Source: Pieris napi
Lineage: Eukaryota; Arthropoda; Insecta; Lepidoptera; Pieridae
Direction of reading: 5' to 3'
NCBI RefSeq assembly: GCF_905475465.1
Contig: NC_062245.1
Coordinates: forward strand, 9,982,001-10,046,000
Length of the DNA: 64,000 bases
Part shown: positions 21,155-32,989 of the stretch, one piece after another
Position numbering within the stretch: the first letter of the stretch is position 1
Layout: each line of letters begins with the position of its first letter
The notes under the pieces: generated by a model
What the model saw: the letters and a program-made list of their open reading frames with translations, nothing else
Told to the model about the DNA's origin: nothing
The model's database searches: none
Translations under genes and position numbers: made by a program

Positions 21155-21510
21155 TAGAACACGGGCAGGAGTCACCTGGTGTCCAGTGCGCCGTCCATGG
21201 ACACTCTCAATGCCAGAGGGCTCGCAAGTGCGTTAGCGTTAAGAATTGGTATGTTTTCTTGTATAACCCTAAACCGAATTCGTTCGGAAATACTTCAGTA
21301 GGCAGGTATGGTGGTTCCACATAGTGGTGGTGCGCGGCAAAAACTGCTATAAAAAACTCTCAGTTGTGGAACGACTGACGTCAAGGTGATACGGGTGGAA
21401 TTTCGTATTCTGCCTTGACGTCCGATGATGAAACTCAGCTGTATTATTATGAACTCTCCTGAACACGGAGAGTGCTATAGTAAATGCGGTAGAAGATGCA
21501 GAGAGTATCT
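21155..21510 (-). pseudogene. LINE ORF2 C-terminus and 3' UTR, decayed
   Basis: Reverse-complement alignment by eye to 29601-30394 is continuous: the GAGAGTG/CTGAA coding region, GACGTCAAGGCAGAATACGAAATTCC-type sequence, the FLPRTT.MWNQ-encoding tract, the FKK tract, then the CGCGAGCCC-like and GGACACC..GTGACTCCTGCC tail. Several indels break the frame. 5' truncated. Confidence 0.7.
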
Positions 21511-22059
21511 GTCTTTACGAGCTGCTACTCTCTTAACAATTTGATGTTAAAGTCTTATAAGATAAGTTCATATGAAAATCATGTATTGAATAAGAACACA
21601 ACCTTAAGATACACATAAAAGTTTAATGTGCATTATTTATGACTCATATCGGCGACGTGTTTGAATTTTGCTTGTCGAGAATATATTTATTGGGTAGTAA
21701 CTTTTTTCTTATAGTTTTAGCCCTTTATGCACGATATCATCCTGGTGATGATACTTCGATTCCTGTAGTTATTACTAAGATTAAAATATAGGTTAGCATG
21801 ATAAATAAAACTTCCTTTTAACCTAAATAACTATATAGGTAGTTTGAATAAATCAATTTCGTACGTACACACAGCCCAACAAGGTTTCCTGTATCAAATA
21901 AAATTTTTCGAATTTTGAAATTTGTTGATGGTCATTTAAAATGTTTTAACTCACCGATCTCACGTTTTGAGTTACTGGCTTCTTTGTTTACCACGGGTTA
22001 TGCTAGACGCATTTTTATTTTTATTAAATTCTTGCCAACTATATTTGTTATTAGTTTCC
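21511..22059. other. Intergenic DNA, nothing recognised
   Basis: AT-rich, no supported feature. Confidence 0.5.
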
Positions 22060-22195
22060 AGTTTTTGCCGCGCACCACCGCTATGTGGAACCAGCTGCCC
22101 ACTAAAGTATTTCCATTCGACTTAGGGTCCTTCAAGAAAAGAGCGTACCAATTCTTAAAAGGACGGCAACGCACTCGCGAGCCCAGCCCAGCACA
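22060..22195 (+). pseudogene. LINE ORF2 C-terminal fragment
   Basis: A plus frame encodes FLPRTTAMWNQLPTKVFP and FDLGSFKKRAYQFLKGRQRT, nearly the same as the C-terminus of the LINE at 29601-30394. Homology starts abruptly at the PRT region and stops just after REPS, so both ends are missing. The rest of the 112-codon ORF around it is unrelated AT-rich DNA. Confidence 0.75.
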
Positions 22196-24431
22196 GAAAG
22201 ATTTTGACCAATTGTTCCACCGTCTCATAAATTTTAGAATTTTTTTTCATTAATAATTAGATTTAAAAACCTACCTTTTGGTCCTCTCTTGGAAAATAAA
22301 CAATTTTAACATTTAATTTGATAGGCAAAGCAATCTGAGCCAATTACTAGCTATTCCTAGATTGTGCGCTCAACTGTAAGCATTATATTCGGTCTAAGAG
22401 AATCGTAGTAAATCAATAGAACTTCCTTTAATACGATAAACAATAAAAGCCTAAAATCCCAAGGGAATAAACATTTCCCGAATAATCCGGACGTCTTAAA
22501 TTTAAAGGATATTTCTCGGACAGACGGCAAGCTGGGATATTTGGATTTTTCTAAACAAGTTTCAGGTTGCGCAGTGCAGTTGACAACGGATTTATTGGTA
22601 CCACGCTCCGGGGCTGTTTGAAAGGTCGTTTCTTGTTTTTCAGTTGAATTTTAATTTATTCATAAAATAAATAGCTAACAAACCTCACTTGGTTCGAATA
22701 CGTCCTTTAATGTTTATTGATTTGTTAATGGTACATATATATATATTTATTTATAATATGTAAAGATGGATTTGACAGTTGACACACCATCGTCCGAGCA
22801 GTGTTGTCAAATTTTTTAATTAAACGTATCTGCGTTTATACAGAAGCTGGTAAAGTCATAGAAGGACTAAGAGTTTCTAAATATAAATTAAGTATTTTAT
22901 TATATTATATTTATGTCAGCCAACTGCTTTAAATAAGTATTTTTTTATTAAGATCACTGTAATTTTCCTTAAAGAAAAAGTAAGCATGAACATTTTACCT
23001 AACATACCAATATTAATTATTCACTTGAAACAAAGTATCCATAAATCCGTACCATTATGTCACAGTGTACACTAGAATTTACAATAGGCCGTAAATAAAA
23101 AAATACAGAATATAAAACCTCTTTACATTTTAAATACTTTTTCATAAAATTAAAAAACATATTTTGAATTTCGAATTACGAAATGGAGAGGACTTCAAAT
23201 TGTGCATGTGGGTGCAATAAGTGCCTCGTATCTCGTATGTCACGTGGTAAAATTCGGTTAGCATTCATTTTATAGTTGCATAAAAGTACATAAACTTTAG
23301 TGCATTTGTATGTCACAAATTTAAACCTCTAGGTACACGTTTGTCTAGAAAATTGCCATAACTACCAGACTTTCACGTCATAAAGTCTTTTTGTTGAAAT
23401 ATGCAGTAAGTATTATAAAACCCTTTTAAGCTCGGTATGATGAATAACTTTTGCGAGATAAGTGAAATTTCAGGTGTAAATGCAAGGAATGCAAATCAAT
23501 TATGTGCATTAAAACAATAATGAAAAAATGTGTCCATGTAATTAATTTAAAAAAGAATGTTTTGCTAGAAATATAACCTTCAGTTACACGTCATAGCCAC
23601 GATATGGTGAAGCTTGCTGATTTAATGTAACTAGTTTTTTGACATTAAGCAATAAATAACAGATTTCAAAAATTAAAAGTAAATACAAATTATTTCCTAG
23701 CTCATCCGCAGCTTATTACCTGATAAAGACTGTATTGTGTGAATTGACTATACTTGCATGTGTGTGTGTGACTGTGTTATGTTGTCTTTAAGAAATACGT
23801 GTAAATATTTCTCGTCAATGAAATGCGTTTATTTAACTGAGTTTCAAACTATATATATTCTTATTTGTTACTTAGATAAGAAAAGAGACAGATATATTTT
23901 TTAAATCTATAACCTCTGAGTATATTATCCACTAAAGCGCAGTAAAAATAACCCTTTATAAGAAACGAAACTGGGCCGGAAATTAGTTTGTTACATTTCC
24001 TTCAGAGATGGAATCGTTTGTTTCACCCATTTGAGCTAACGTAATCACGTGAAGAGCTTCAGTGGGGTCAAGCGTCCTTCAGCCCTTGTTTTTGTAGGCA
24101 CATTACATTCAAGACCCATTATGTTAATTGAATTATTTGTAATAATTCTTTTGGCGCGTTAGGGAAATATATGAGAGTAAATATTTACGAGTGCTCGCAC
24201 ACACTGCCTCAAAAAACCGACACCCTGAGTATCTGTTCAAACATCGGTAAAACAGTCGCTAGTTGGCGCTTGCTCTGTTTTATCGACAAGTTGAATTGTC
24301 TGTTATGGGGTAGTAGATATCATGATTAGTACATATTATATCGTTTCATTGGAAGTGACCATTAAAATGAACAAGAAAAATGCAATTCGAAGAGGGAAAG
24401 GTCCCTCTAAACTGCTCGAAGAAAATTATTA
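22196..24431. other. Unique AT-rich DNA, microsatellite patches
   Basis: No gene or repeat family recognised. Short (TA)n near 22735-22748 and (TG)n near 23759-23770. Confidence 0.5.
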
Positions 24432-24485
24432 CGCCAAAGAAGTATAACTTCTAACGCTTGTAAATAAGTACACACACGTTTTTTT
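24432..24485 (-). mobile_element. Solo end of the palindromic-end DNA transposon family
   Basis: CGCCAAAGAAGTATAACTTC at 24432, then a stretch ending ACACACACG and a T run, is the reverse complement of the left end seen at 8058. The element interior would lie to the left, but the sequence there does not match. This is a solo or truncated end. Confidence 0.7.
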
Positions 24486-27400
24486 ATTTTTTATACTTTA
24501 ATTCTACCTTAATATGTAGGTAATATACAGTTATAGTCTAACATATAACATTAATGTCATTAATTCTAAAGAAACAATACATATTAAAGATATGCATGAT
24601 TTACTATTAATAAAAACTGAATTGAATTGCAGCATTTTAATTAAAGTACTGTTTCTCATTTCATAATAGCGTGAACACAATTTGACAGAAAGGGACGACC
24701 TATTTAAAGACACGAACGGCAATTACGTTAATTGAATACACGAAAAAATATAAAACATGAATTAGATTTCTATAGAGTAGTTATATTAACCTTCTCAACC
24801 CAAAGTTGTATTTGAGCCTCAGCTGTAAACTAGTGGATTTTTCTTTCCATGCACAGTCGATGACAACCTAAAGTAACCAGTATGGCATCTCAAAAACCGA
24901 TCTCAGACACTTTTATTTCACTGAAGAACGATTTGAAGAATTGGTACAAATACAATTGGTTAAATTACAGTTAAAAGTTAGGATTGGGCCGAACTAACTT
25001 AGTATTTTTTTTAGTCTCATCTTTCGATAGGAAGTGTCCAATAACAGAAAATAATAGAATATCAGCAATACATATATGATATAGGCCTTTATAATAACAG
25101 CACGCTGCGATTTTGAAAAATAATTTCGAATACATAATTATAATTAAATAGTTGGCTCGTTTAAACGCCACTCTACGTTTAGTTACTAAGATAATCCTAA
25201 GAATTGTTATTTAAAACATACAATATTCAATGTTCCAGACCCTAAGACAAATTTACGCCCTGAAATACAGAAAATTCCTCGATGTCATATCTGTTTTAGA
25301 TCTACAAGGAAAAACATTTACGAGTATCGCTTATTAAGATATAAGCTTTCATGTATCTTTTTTGACTTAATCCCTACATTTTCGGGATGTGTTAATAATA
25401 CTTTTAAAATAAAATACCAATCATGTTTAGAAAATTCAAAAGGGTGCTCTGTGGAATTATGTCATTTTTCCCGCGCCGGTGTTGCAATATTCATAAAAGC
25501 TTGGCAATATGCTTCTTGATATAAAGTGTGTTATGATAGTAAAAATTGCGATGACAGCCTTCGTCCATTAGAAATGTGTTTACGTATAGCAATATTTTCT
25601 ATAAAATATGGTAATACAATGGCTGGCTTAGCTTGGAGCAGATAAAAGTTTCCTGATAATCCCGAGCCTTGTTCAAGAAACAAAGAACTGATCTAGTTTT
25701 ATAAAAAAGTTTTATTACTGTTTTTAATTAATTAGGAGTATATATGTATATTATTAATCCATACTAATATTATTTTATATGTTAGTTAAAAAACGGTTTA
25801 GACTAATAGTTTGTAATTTACTATGTTTGTCAGGCATTCTGCTTTATCATGATTAATTTAAATACTTATTTCTCAAACACAGAACTACGCAAACAATTAT
25901 AAGATTTACTAATAATTAAAGTTATAACAATTTAAATTAACAAGAGATTTGTACAAACTAACACCAATTAAGTTTTAGAGGTTTTATATTTATTAAGGAA
26001 TATATTAATCAGATATAAATAGAACCAAAGTAATCTAATGTAAGTTTATTATTCAGTTCAAGTCAAATCGGTTGTAATCTCGGCTAAAACTGCATTGGAA
26101 ATGCAATGGCGCGCAATATCAAATGGCATCCATTTGTCAGGCCTACGTCAAGTGAAAATGGCCAGTGATATTGTTATTTCGAATTCTCGATGTTTAAAAA
26201 TAAAATTTCCGCCGTAAATTTAAAATTAGAATTGCATTTACGAAATAATTTATTGCTTCTCATCGACGCTTAACATTTTCAATTCATCCAGTCTAATATG
26301 AGTATTCCTTTTTAAATTTGTTCCTTTTGTTAAATGTAGGTGTGATTGATATATAAAAAAAACTGGTACTTTACTTAGGCTTTTAATAGGAAAGGGACCG
26401 AGCGATGTTCAGCTAGACTTTTTAAAACTACTAGCACATAGATAGAAGATCTACAATTTCTAAAATCGTTTAAAATTAAAATCATTAACTTGCAAACTAC
26501 TACGTTTTATACATTGTAAAACTACAGCGAAACATAATATTAAGAGTATTTAACAGGTAATCAAAATCGACCTTGCATTTTGAAAAGCTTTTGAAAAACA
26601 AAAGACAAATTTGTTTAATCAGTATCACTCGGTGTCAGTGCTTCTAAAATATCCTATTTCAAGGTATCGTAAAAAAATTAAAGCACTTTGTTTCTCTCAA
26701 TTAAAACGACAAATATTCTAAATAATTGAATCGAAATTGAACGGGGTATAGGCGTAATTGAAGGACGCGATCAAAAGCGCTAAATTGAATTGCGAAGGCA
26801 CAGTATTAATTAGTAAGTAAGAAATTCGGGAGCTTCGTGTTTTAATCCGGAAACAGAAGGGCAATTTGCTTTAGAGTGGTCAAATCAGTGAATTGTTATT
26901 GCCTTTTAAAAGGCAGGCGCATGGGAGTGGGCAAGGTCTTTTGGTAATTTGTAATTTGTGTACTTCAATCCATGTCTAGGTGAAATTTCCTGTACTTGTA
27001 ATTTATCGGATACGGACTCAATCAGGTCAGAGAATTTGTTTCTTTATTTTGCAATACACTAAAAAATAGGAATAATGACAAAGAACTCAAAGTGTACCAT
27101 CGTAATATACACACGGGCACTCAAATGGGGGCGAAAATTGAAGTGTCGTTATCCACGTACAGATACTTTTCTGCGCCTGGGCCATACTTAAAAGAAATAT
27201 TTTGAAGGTTATGAATCCCGAAACGTTCGTAATGTAATTAGTAAAATAAAACCACAACAAAAGCTCATACTCGTAAGCTTCAATAAAAACACTCTCTATA
27301 CGAGTATATCCAATAATAATACAATCTAAGACTTTAGAGACTTTGGTCAAAATCGTTGTTTAATTAAAACTTTATTGAATTTACATCTCTAACGATATTT

Positions 27401-28225
27401 AATTTCAAACAATTGAATTAGAAACGGGTTGGCCCTAATTAAGATGTTAATCAGTTTATTTGAATAAATAAGGCGCTATTCTAGAATTTATAGCATAATC
27501 GCGTTACATTAAATGAGAGTATAGCCATCCTTGGTAAACTGTATTAATTAGAAAGTGCTTACCGCTACATGATGAAGAATTAAGAAGCCATATTATAAAA
27601 TTCAAATTTCGAAGAGAAAACCACACATTCATAATCTAGCCTTATTTTAGACTAAAGAGTAATTTGATATTGTCTTTGATACGTCTCTAAAAACTGAAGA
27701 ATTTAATCTCGTGGTCTAGCTGAGACTGGTGAAGGCTCGTTATAGACAAAGTCGAAACTCGGAGTTAATAACTTCTTATTTATCTCTTAAATAAGTTGAA
27801 TTTATTTGAAACCTGTATTTAATACCACAGTTTGTATTAGGATTGTTTTTGCGTTTATCGAAAAAGTAATTTAAAACAATTAATGAGACTTAATATATCT
27901 GCCAAATGAAAACAAAAGTGCTAGGATACTAATATTATATAATATACAAGAACCATTGGCATTTACAGTGTTCCTAAACATCGTGATATCATCAGATGAT
28001 TAGACATCATGTTTCACGAAAATCTTGTTATAACTTCTAGTTTCCGAGAAATTTTAAGAAAAAAATCTAAACAAATTTAGCACACGTAAATAGATGCTCA
28101 AATAAATCATTATGCTCAAATAATATCGATACCAACGTTATAAAACCACGCTGTCCTTGTTCGAAGTTGGTTAAGAAGGGGATATTTTTGTTGCTGTACT
28201 GTATTAATTTTTTTTATTAATAAAA
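24486..28225. other. Unique AT-rich DNA
   Basis: No exon or repeat I can support. A possible diverged SINE scrap lies at 24815-24925 (GAGCCTCAGCTGTAAACTAG ... ACCGATCTCAGACAC). The minus ORF at 27087-27350 resembles nothing I know. Confidence 0.45.
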
Positions 28226-28388
28226 CTAGCAAACCGGCCAAGCGTAATTGAGATGTAAGCTATCCTTTCTTTTAAGTTAGATCAAACTGCACAATGCACA
28301 TGGTATGCAAATTTGATTGATATCGGTTCGGTAGTTTAGGAGTCCATAGCGGACAAACAACGTGACACGTAATTTATATATATTAAGA
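28226..28388 (-). mobile_element. Short non-autonomous Helitron
   Basis: Read on the minus strand it starts TCTTAATATATATAAATTAC and ends CGCTTGGCCGGTTTGCTAG, with A before and T after. That is the TC...CTAG, A|T insertion pattern of Helitrons. The internal TCGGTAGTTTAGGAGTCC-type tract resembles that of 56832-57279. 163 bases, non-coding. Confidence 0.6.
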
Positions 28389-28544
28389 TAATACTCGACT
28401 GCTATTGTGTCCAGGAACTTTTTCTATCTCTTAAATTTTTACTAAAAAGATACAATATATTAATAACAATAAACACTGTGTTAATTCAGTAGTGCCTACG
28501 TCGAGATCACATAATTCATCGAACCATCCTCAATTTTCAAACTC

Positions 28545-28720
28545 CAAATATCTTTATTCATATAGGTAAACAAGTACACTTATGAACGTCAAAAAAAAGT
28601 TAAATTAATTGTAAGTTTACATTTAGTACCAGTTCGCAAGTCAAGGGCGTAGAGCGGGCATGAAGAAATGACAAGAAACTTTCCGCCACTCTTTTTAATC
28701 GCTAAGTTTTGAGTCATACA
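28545..28720 (-). repeat. LINE 3' tail family B
   Basis: Plus-strand text CCAAATATCTTTATTCATAT, GTACACTTATGAACGTC, AAGTCAAGGGCGTAGAGCGG and CCGCCACTCTTTTTAATCGC. The same ordered tracts recur at 35668, 38415 and 47600 and in part at 36844 and 62780. In element orientation it ends with AATAAAGATATTT, like a LINE 3' UTR. Confidence 0.6.
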
Positions 28721-29159
28721 AATTGTTTGAACTGGAGCAAATCAATCCAAAGGATTAGGATCATTTAAGTATTCGTCAAATTTATAAAAAGCTTTATTGA
28801 TTAATTTACGTTTAACGAGGGCTTTCAATTTATTTAGTGAAAATTCATATCCTATGTATTTCATAGATATATTTCATTATAGATATGAAATATATCAATT
28901 GCGTACAGCATAGTCATTAGTTCCCCTACTCCTATTAAACGCTTTGAACAATTGAAGCCCGCAGAGAGGACAGACATTCATGATTGATGAAGGATCCCAG
29001 GATTAATCAGCCCACATGTCCTAAGACATTTGAAGCGTTATTGATTTTCTACATTTAGTAATAAGTTTTTATAGTAAGTGCTACTAACTAGTTACGCGCA
29101 TATTAAAGTTTTCTCATGTATTTTTATGATAAATAATCTGTAATAAAGACAACTATGTA
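28721..29159. other. Intergenic DNA, nothing recognised
   Basis: AT-rich, no supported feature. Confidence 0.5.
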
Positions 29160-29291
29160 TGGAAAGGACCAAGAGGAAGGAGGAGAAGAGGTCGCCCAAA
29201 AACAAGGTGGATAGAAGAAATAGAAGTGGTAGCAGGAAACGAATGGAGAAAGAGAGCCATAGACAGAGTCAGTTGTGACCTTTACCCGTGA
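29160..29291 (+). pseudogene. RTE-like LINE C-terminus
   Basis: A plus frame reads RRGRPKTRWIEEIEVVAG then NEWRKRAIDRVSCDLYP and a stop at about 29291. This is the RG.P.TRW.D.I...AG..W...A.DR ending typical of RTE-type LINE polyproteins. Only the last ~45 codons are present. Confidence 0.7.
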
Positions 29292-29377
29292 AGGGGTTCT
29301 GATCGACGGTACTGAAGGTAGCTAGTATATAGGATAACATAAATGTAAAAAAATTTAAAAGCTGTATATTATAATTT

Positions 29378-30470
29378 AGTATTGTCTTTGATTGATATAA
29401 CTTTTCGTATCGACTAAAAGAGTGTGAGCCATTTTTGCCAAAACCCTCCATCTTTTAGTCGATACCAACTCCGGGGAAATAAATACAGATAATGCAACTT
29501 TCTCTGCAGCTGTGATACTTTTTGACATTCAACATCTTTTGTCTTCAGTCACCGTGACCACGCACGCTGTAAAGCACGCGAAACGTCGGATAAAAAAAAA
29601 AACACCCTTTGTTGGTGCTACTCACGCTACTACTCACACTACTAACACGCTACTCCTCTTTTCGAAAACACTCTTCTTAAAGCCACAGCCAGCATTGGAA
29701 TACTTCGCGTTGACATATCGAACGACGTTCAGTTTCGCGGTCACTTGGAGGGAAAGGCTAAATTAGCCTCCAAAAAGCTTGGTGTGCTCAGCAAGGCGAG
29801 GCGGTACTTTACTCCGGGCCACCGCATGCAACTATATAAAGCGCAAATTCGGCCCCACATGGAGTACTGCTCTCACCTCTGGGCGGGGGCTCCCCAGTAC
29901 CAGCTCCTTCCACTTGACCGTATACAACGCAGAGCGGTTCGAATCGTCGACGACCAATCCCTCTCCGAGCGGCTTGATCCTTTGGCGTTGCGTAGAGATG
30001 TGGGGTCACTCTGCATCTTCTACCGCATTTACCATGGAGAGTGTTCAGACGAGTTGTTCGGATTAATACCTGCAGCTGAATTTCATCATCGGACGTCGAG
30101 ACAGAATACGAAATTCCACCCGTATCACCTCGACGTCCGCCGTTCCACAACTGAGCGTTTTTCAAGGCAGTTTTTGCCGCGCACCACCACTATGTGGAAC
30201 CAGCTGCCCACTGAAGTATTTCCGAACCAATTCGACTTAGGGTCCTTCAAGAAAAGACCGTACCAATTCTTAAAAGGCCGGCAACGCACTCGCGAGCCCT
30301 CTGGCATTGAGAGTGTCCATGGGCGGCGGTATCACTTAACATTAGGTGAGCCTCCTGCCCGTTTGCCCCCCGTTCTATAAAAAAAAAAAAAAAATTTAAA
30401 ATTATGTTAAATAGTTGTAAATTTATAATAATACATAACTTCAATCCGGTCAAAATAGTGTTTTATTTAT
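29378..30470 (+). mobile_element. MITE family A, copy 2, interrupted by a LINE
   Basis: Starts with the shared AGTATTGTCTTTGATTGATA, lacks the left inverted repeat, then has the family core (CCATTTTTGCCAAAACCCTC ... CACGCGAAACGTCGG at about 29586). A LINE fragment follows at 29601-30394. The right arm resumes at AAATTTAAAATTATG and ends with TACATAACTTCAATCCGGTC. The left part holds a private hairpin, GTATCGACTAAAAGA (29407) and its complement (29451-29465). Confidence 0.7.
29601..30394 (+). pseudogene. 5'-truncated LINE: RT C-terminal region, 3' UTR and poly-A
   Basis: The frame from 29745 to 30380 encodes the region after the RT catalytic core: KKLGVLSKARRYFTPG, QIRPHMEYCSHLWAGAP, LDRIQRRAVRIVDD, FHHRTSRQNTKFHPYHLDVR, FLPRTTTMWNQLP and FDLGSFKKRPYQFLKG. 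It runs through CGAGCCCTCTGGCATTGAG and GAGCCTCCTGCCCGTTTGCC into an A run at 30379-30394. No endonuclease or FADD motif is present, so it is not functional. The frame is undamaged over about 210 codons, suggesting a fairly recent insertion. It sits inside MITE family A between GTCGGATAAA and AAATTTAAAA. Related scraps are at 2783, 5428, 18867, 21155, 22060 and 32861. The upstream piece 29601-29690 contains CTACTCAC-like repeats of unknown origin. Confidence 0.75.
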
Positions 30471-30559
30471 ATTATAATTTGTTTTTGTCATGATTGGAAA
30501 TAAAACGGGCATTATTATTATTATAATTATAAAAAATAATCTGGTCACTCATTGATAAA

Positions 30560-30880
30560 CAAGAAAAGAAACAAAGAGTAAGTGAGAATAATATCGAAAG
30601 GAGTGTTCAAGGTCTGAAATTGAAAGATAGAGTAAAACTTAAAGAAATAAAGGACTTAACAAAATTTAGAAATGCTGTTACTTCTAGTAAAATATTGAAA
30701 TGGAAATGGACAGGACATATTATGAGAGAAGATAAAGATAAATGGACGAAGAAAGTGACGGAATGGCTTCCTTGCCTTGCCTGTATGACAAAAGAAAACG
30801 AGGAAGACAAAAAAAGATGGGAAGATGATGTGCGAAGAGAACAGAAATGTCACAGAAATAAATACTGTATAACACTTTAA
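30560..30880 (+). pseudogene. RTE-like LINE C-terminal domain remnant
   Basis: A plus frame ending at 30880 reads LKLKDRVKLKEIKDLTKF, ILKWKWTGHIMREDKDKWTK and KVTEWLP, then KKRWEDDVRR. This matches the RTE polyprotein tail (V...I..LKW.W.GHI.R..D.RWT..VTEW.P ... RW.DD.R). The basic RGRP tract that normally precedes RW is altered, and the end diverges. It is truncated and inactive. It lies 90 bases past MITE copy 2; whether it is linked to the RTE tail at 29160 is unclear. Confidence 0.7.
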
Positions 30881-32860
30881 AGCTGAAATTATATCATTAC
30901 CGAAATTTAGCTAATCTATGTCACAAGCAAACCGTGTCAACTCCTGCAAAACGTGCCGGAAGTTTAGATGAAATTATTAACTCTAATACTTGTAGATGAA
31001 AATCATTAAATTGCTCTGGTGAAATTAATTAACTTAAAGTTATGTTAGCTATAAAATTCGTTCTTTACTTCTTTTAGAATGCCATCACCCTGATGATTGA
31101 CGATCATCAGTACTTTGATTTTGGGTGCCGCGCTTCTGAACAATTTTGCCCAAACCATTGCAAAAGATTCTTTCACCACGTGTTTCTGCTACGAGGTATC
31201 CTTCTACCTGTCACTTTGTCTTAAATGATTAGTCGACGGAGCGTATTTTTAAGTGACAATTTTTATATTCTTAACTTCACTTAACTAACACTAACACTTA
31301 ACTTAATATTAAATAAAGTTTCATACATTTTTAAATATATAATGATCAATCGTCCAGATGAGATAACATATAAATGATAGTATAACCTCGGTATAACCCA
31401 GGGTAAAACCTCGTTTACATAGGAAACGTAACAATGAAATGATGTATGTACTGTGGAGTTTCAAACTTGCCTTTTCATTTCAATTTTACCCGCAATAGAA
31501 TACTAAATAGGCGCATTAAAGTAGAATTACAAGGAAGATGCGCGGCACGGCATAAAATTTTGATTTTCGGTCAAGCTTTTGCGAGCTGTTTATGTACTTT
31601 ATACAGTTGTAAACACGCGTTATGTTCATAATTTGGTTTTTCTTATAAATAAAAACCTTACCAAATCTTCAACCACACGCAAGCAGTTTTTGTAGCACCT
31701 TGATAACATTATCAAACCCTTAAATATGTTATTAATCAAACCCAGGATCTCTCCGTCGATCTCCGTCGATCTCATAGCATGCCTTCTAATTCTACTCGAC
31801 TGATAGTGAATGTTTTCGTTAGAAATTGGCACCTATCAAATCTAGTCGTATTTGAAACTACTTTCAAAATACCGTTTAGTTAGAAAATGAATTTCAATAT
31901 AAATCAGAATTGAAATATCAAACATTCATTAAAAAGTAGTTCAAATAGAGTACAAAAAGACAATCTATATTCATAAAAAGACGCGCCAAAGTGTTTTTCA
32001 ATTACTGCCCCTCCGTGGAATATGAATCACTCTGATATTACGATCAGGGCGCTGTCACTCAAATTTTATATAACAAAATTGTAAATTCGCCTGTATTTAT
32101 TTATTTTTTAATGTATATTAATAGGTAAAGAATAAAATCAGCATCACCATTATTAAGGGTTATGACTTCCCGGAAGTCGACCCCAAATTTTTAGATGTTG
32201 ATCTATACATCAGAGAATGAGGAAAGAAAAAAATTGAAATGTTTTGTTTTATTTTTATGCCTTTTTTATGTGTATACGTATTTAGTTTTGAAGACAAGTT
32301 GCATTCGAAGTGCTTCGAAATTCGAAGCCTTATCTAATATAACCTTCTTCTATAAATTAACTTTATAACAAAAATAAATAACTTATCAATTGGGAGTAGT
32401 AGTTACAGCCAAACTTTCTAAAGTTACCAAGGATTTATTAACTATAAATTACGATTCTCTTAAAAGTTCACTTAAGGCTGAATTTTCTCGTTTTATATTT
32501 ATTAGTACTTAAGGACAATGATTAAGGCCTGAAGCTAGATTAGATGTCCCTCAGGCATAGTCCCTTCTTAAGTCTTTTTACTTTCAATACTTAATTAATC
32601 TCGTTGATAAAATGTGAATTACTTTTTATATTTTAATGTTTGTTCTATAACTTATGCTTTCTTTCCTTTTTTTTAACAAGAGTTTAGTTATTACGCAACG
32701 CACGATAGCTTGGCACCATTGGGTTCGATTATCGGCGAAACATAACTGCAAGCTTTTAAATGATTCTCATAAATCATATTTACATTACATTCGTTTTGGC
32801 ATATTTAATAGAAAACGGACGTACAGAAATAAGACACCAATATTGGTCACTATAATTGGT
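30881..32860. other. Intergenic DNA, nothing recognised
   Basis: AT-rich. A short tandem CTCCGTCGAT x2 lies at about 31750-31770. No coding signal I can support. Confidence 0.45.
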
Positions 32861-32985
32861 TTGACCAATTCTTAAAAGGCCGGAAACGCACTAGCAAGCC
32901 CTCTGGAATTGTGAGTGTCGATGGGCTTATCAATCACGGGCTATCACTTAACATCAGGTGAGCCTCCTACCCCCTGTTTTATAAA
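32861..32985 (+). mobile_element. LINE 3'-end fragment
   Basis: CCAATTCTTAAAAGGCCGGA, CGCACTAGCAAGCCCTCTGG and CACTTAACATCAGGTGAGCC, ending CCCTGTTTTATAAAA, match the tail of the LINE at 29601-30394. The transposon at 32990 begins right after the tail. Confidence 0.75.
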
Positions 32986-32989
32986 ATAA

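Noticed and set aside
29779..30165. Overlapping ORFs of 95 (plus) and 118 (minus) codons
   Set aside because: Shadow frames of the LINE RT C-terminal region.
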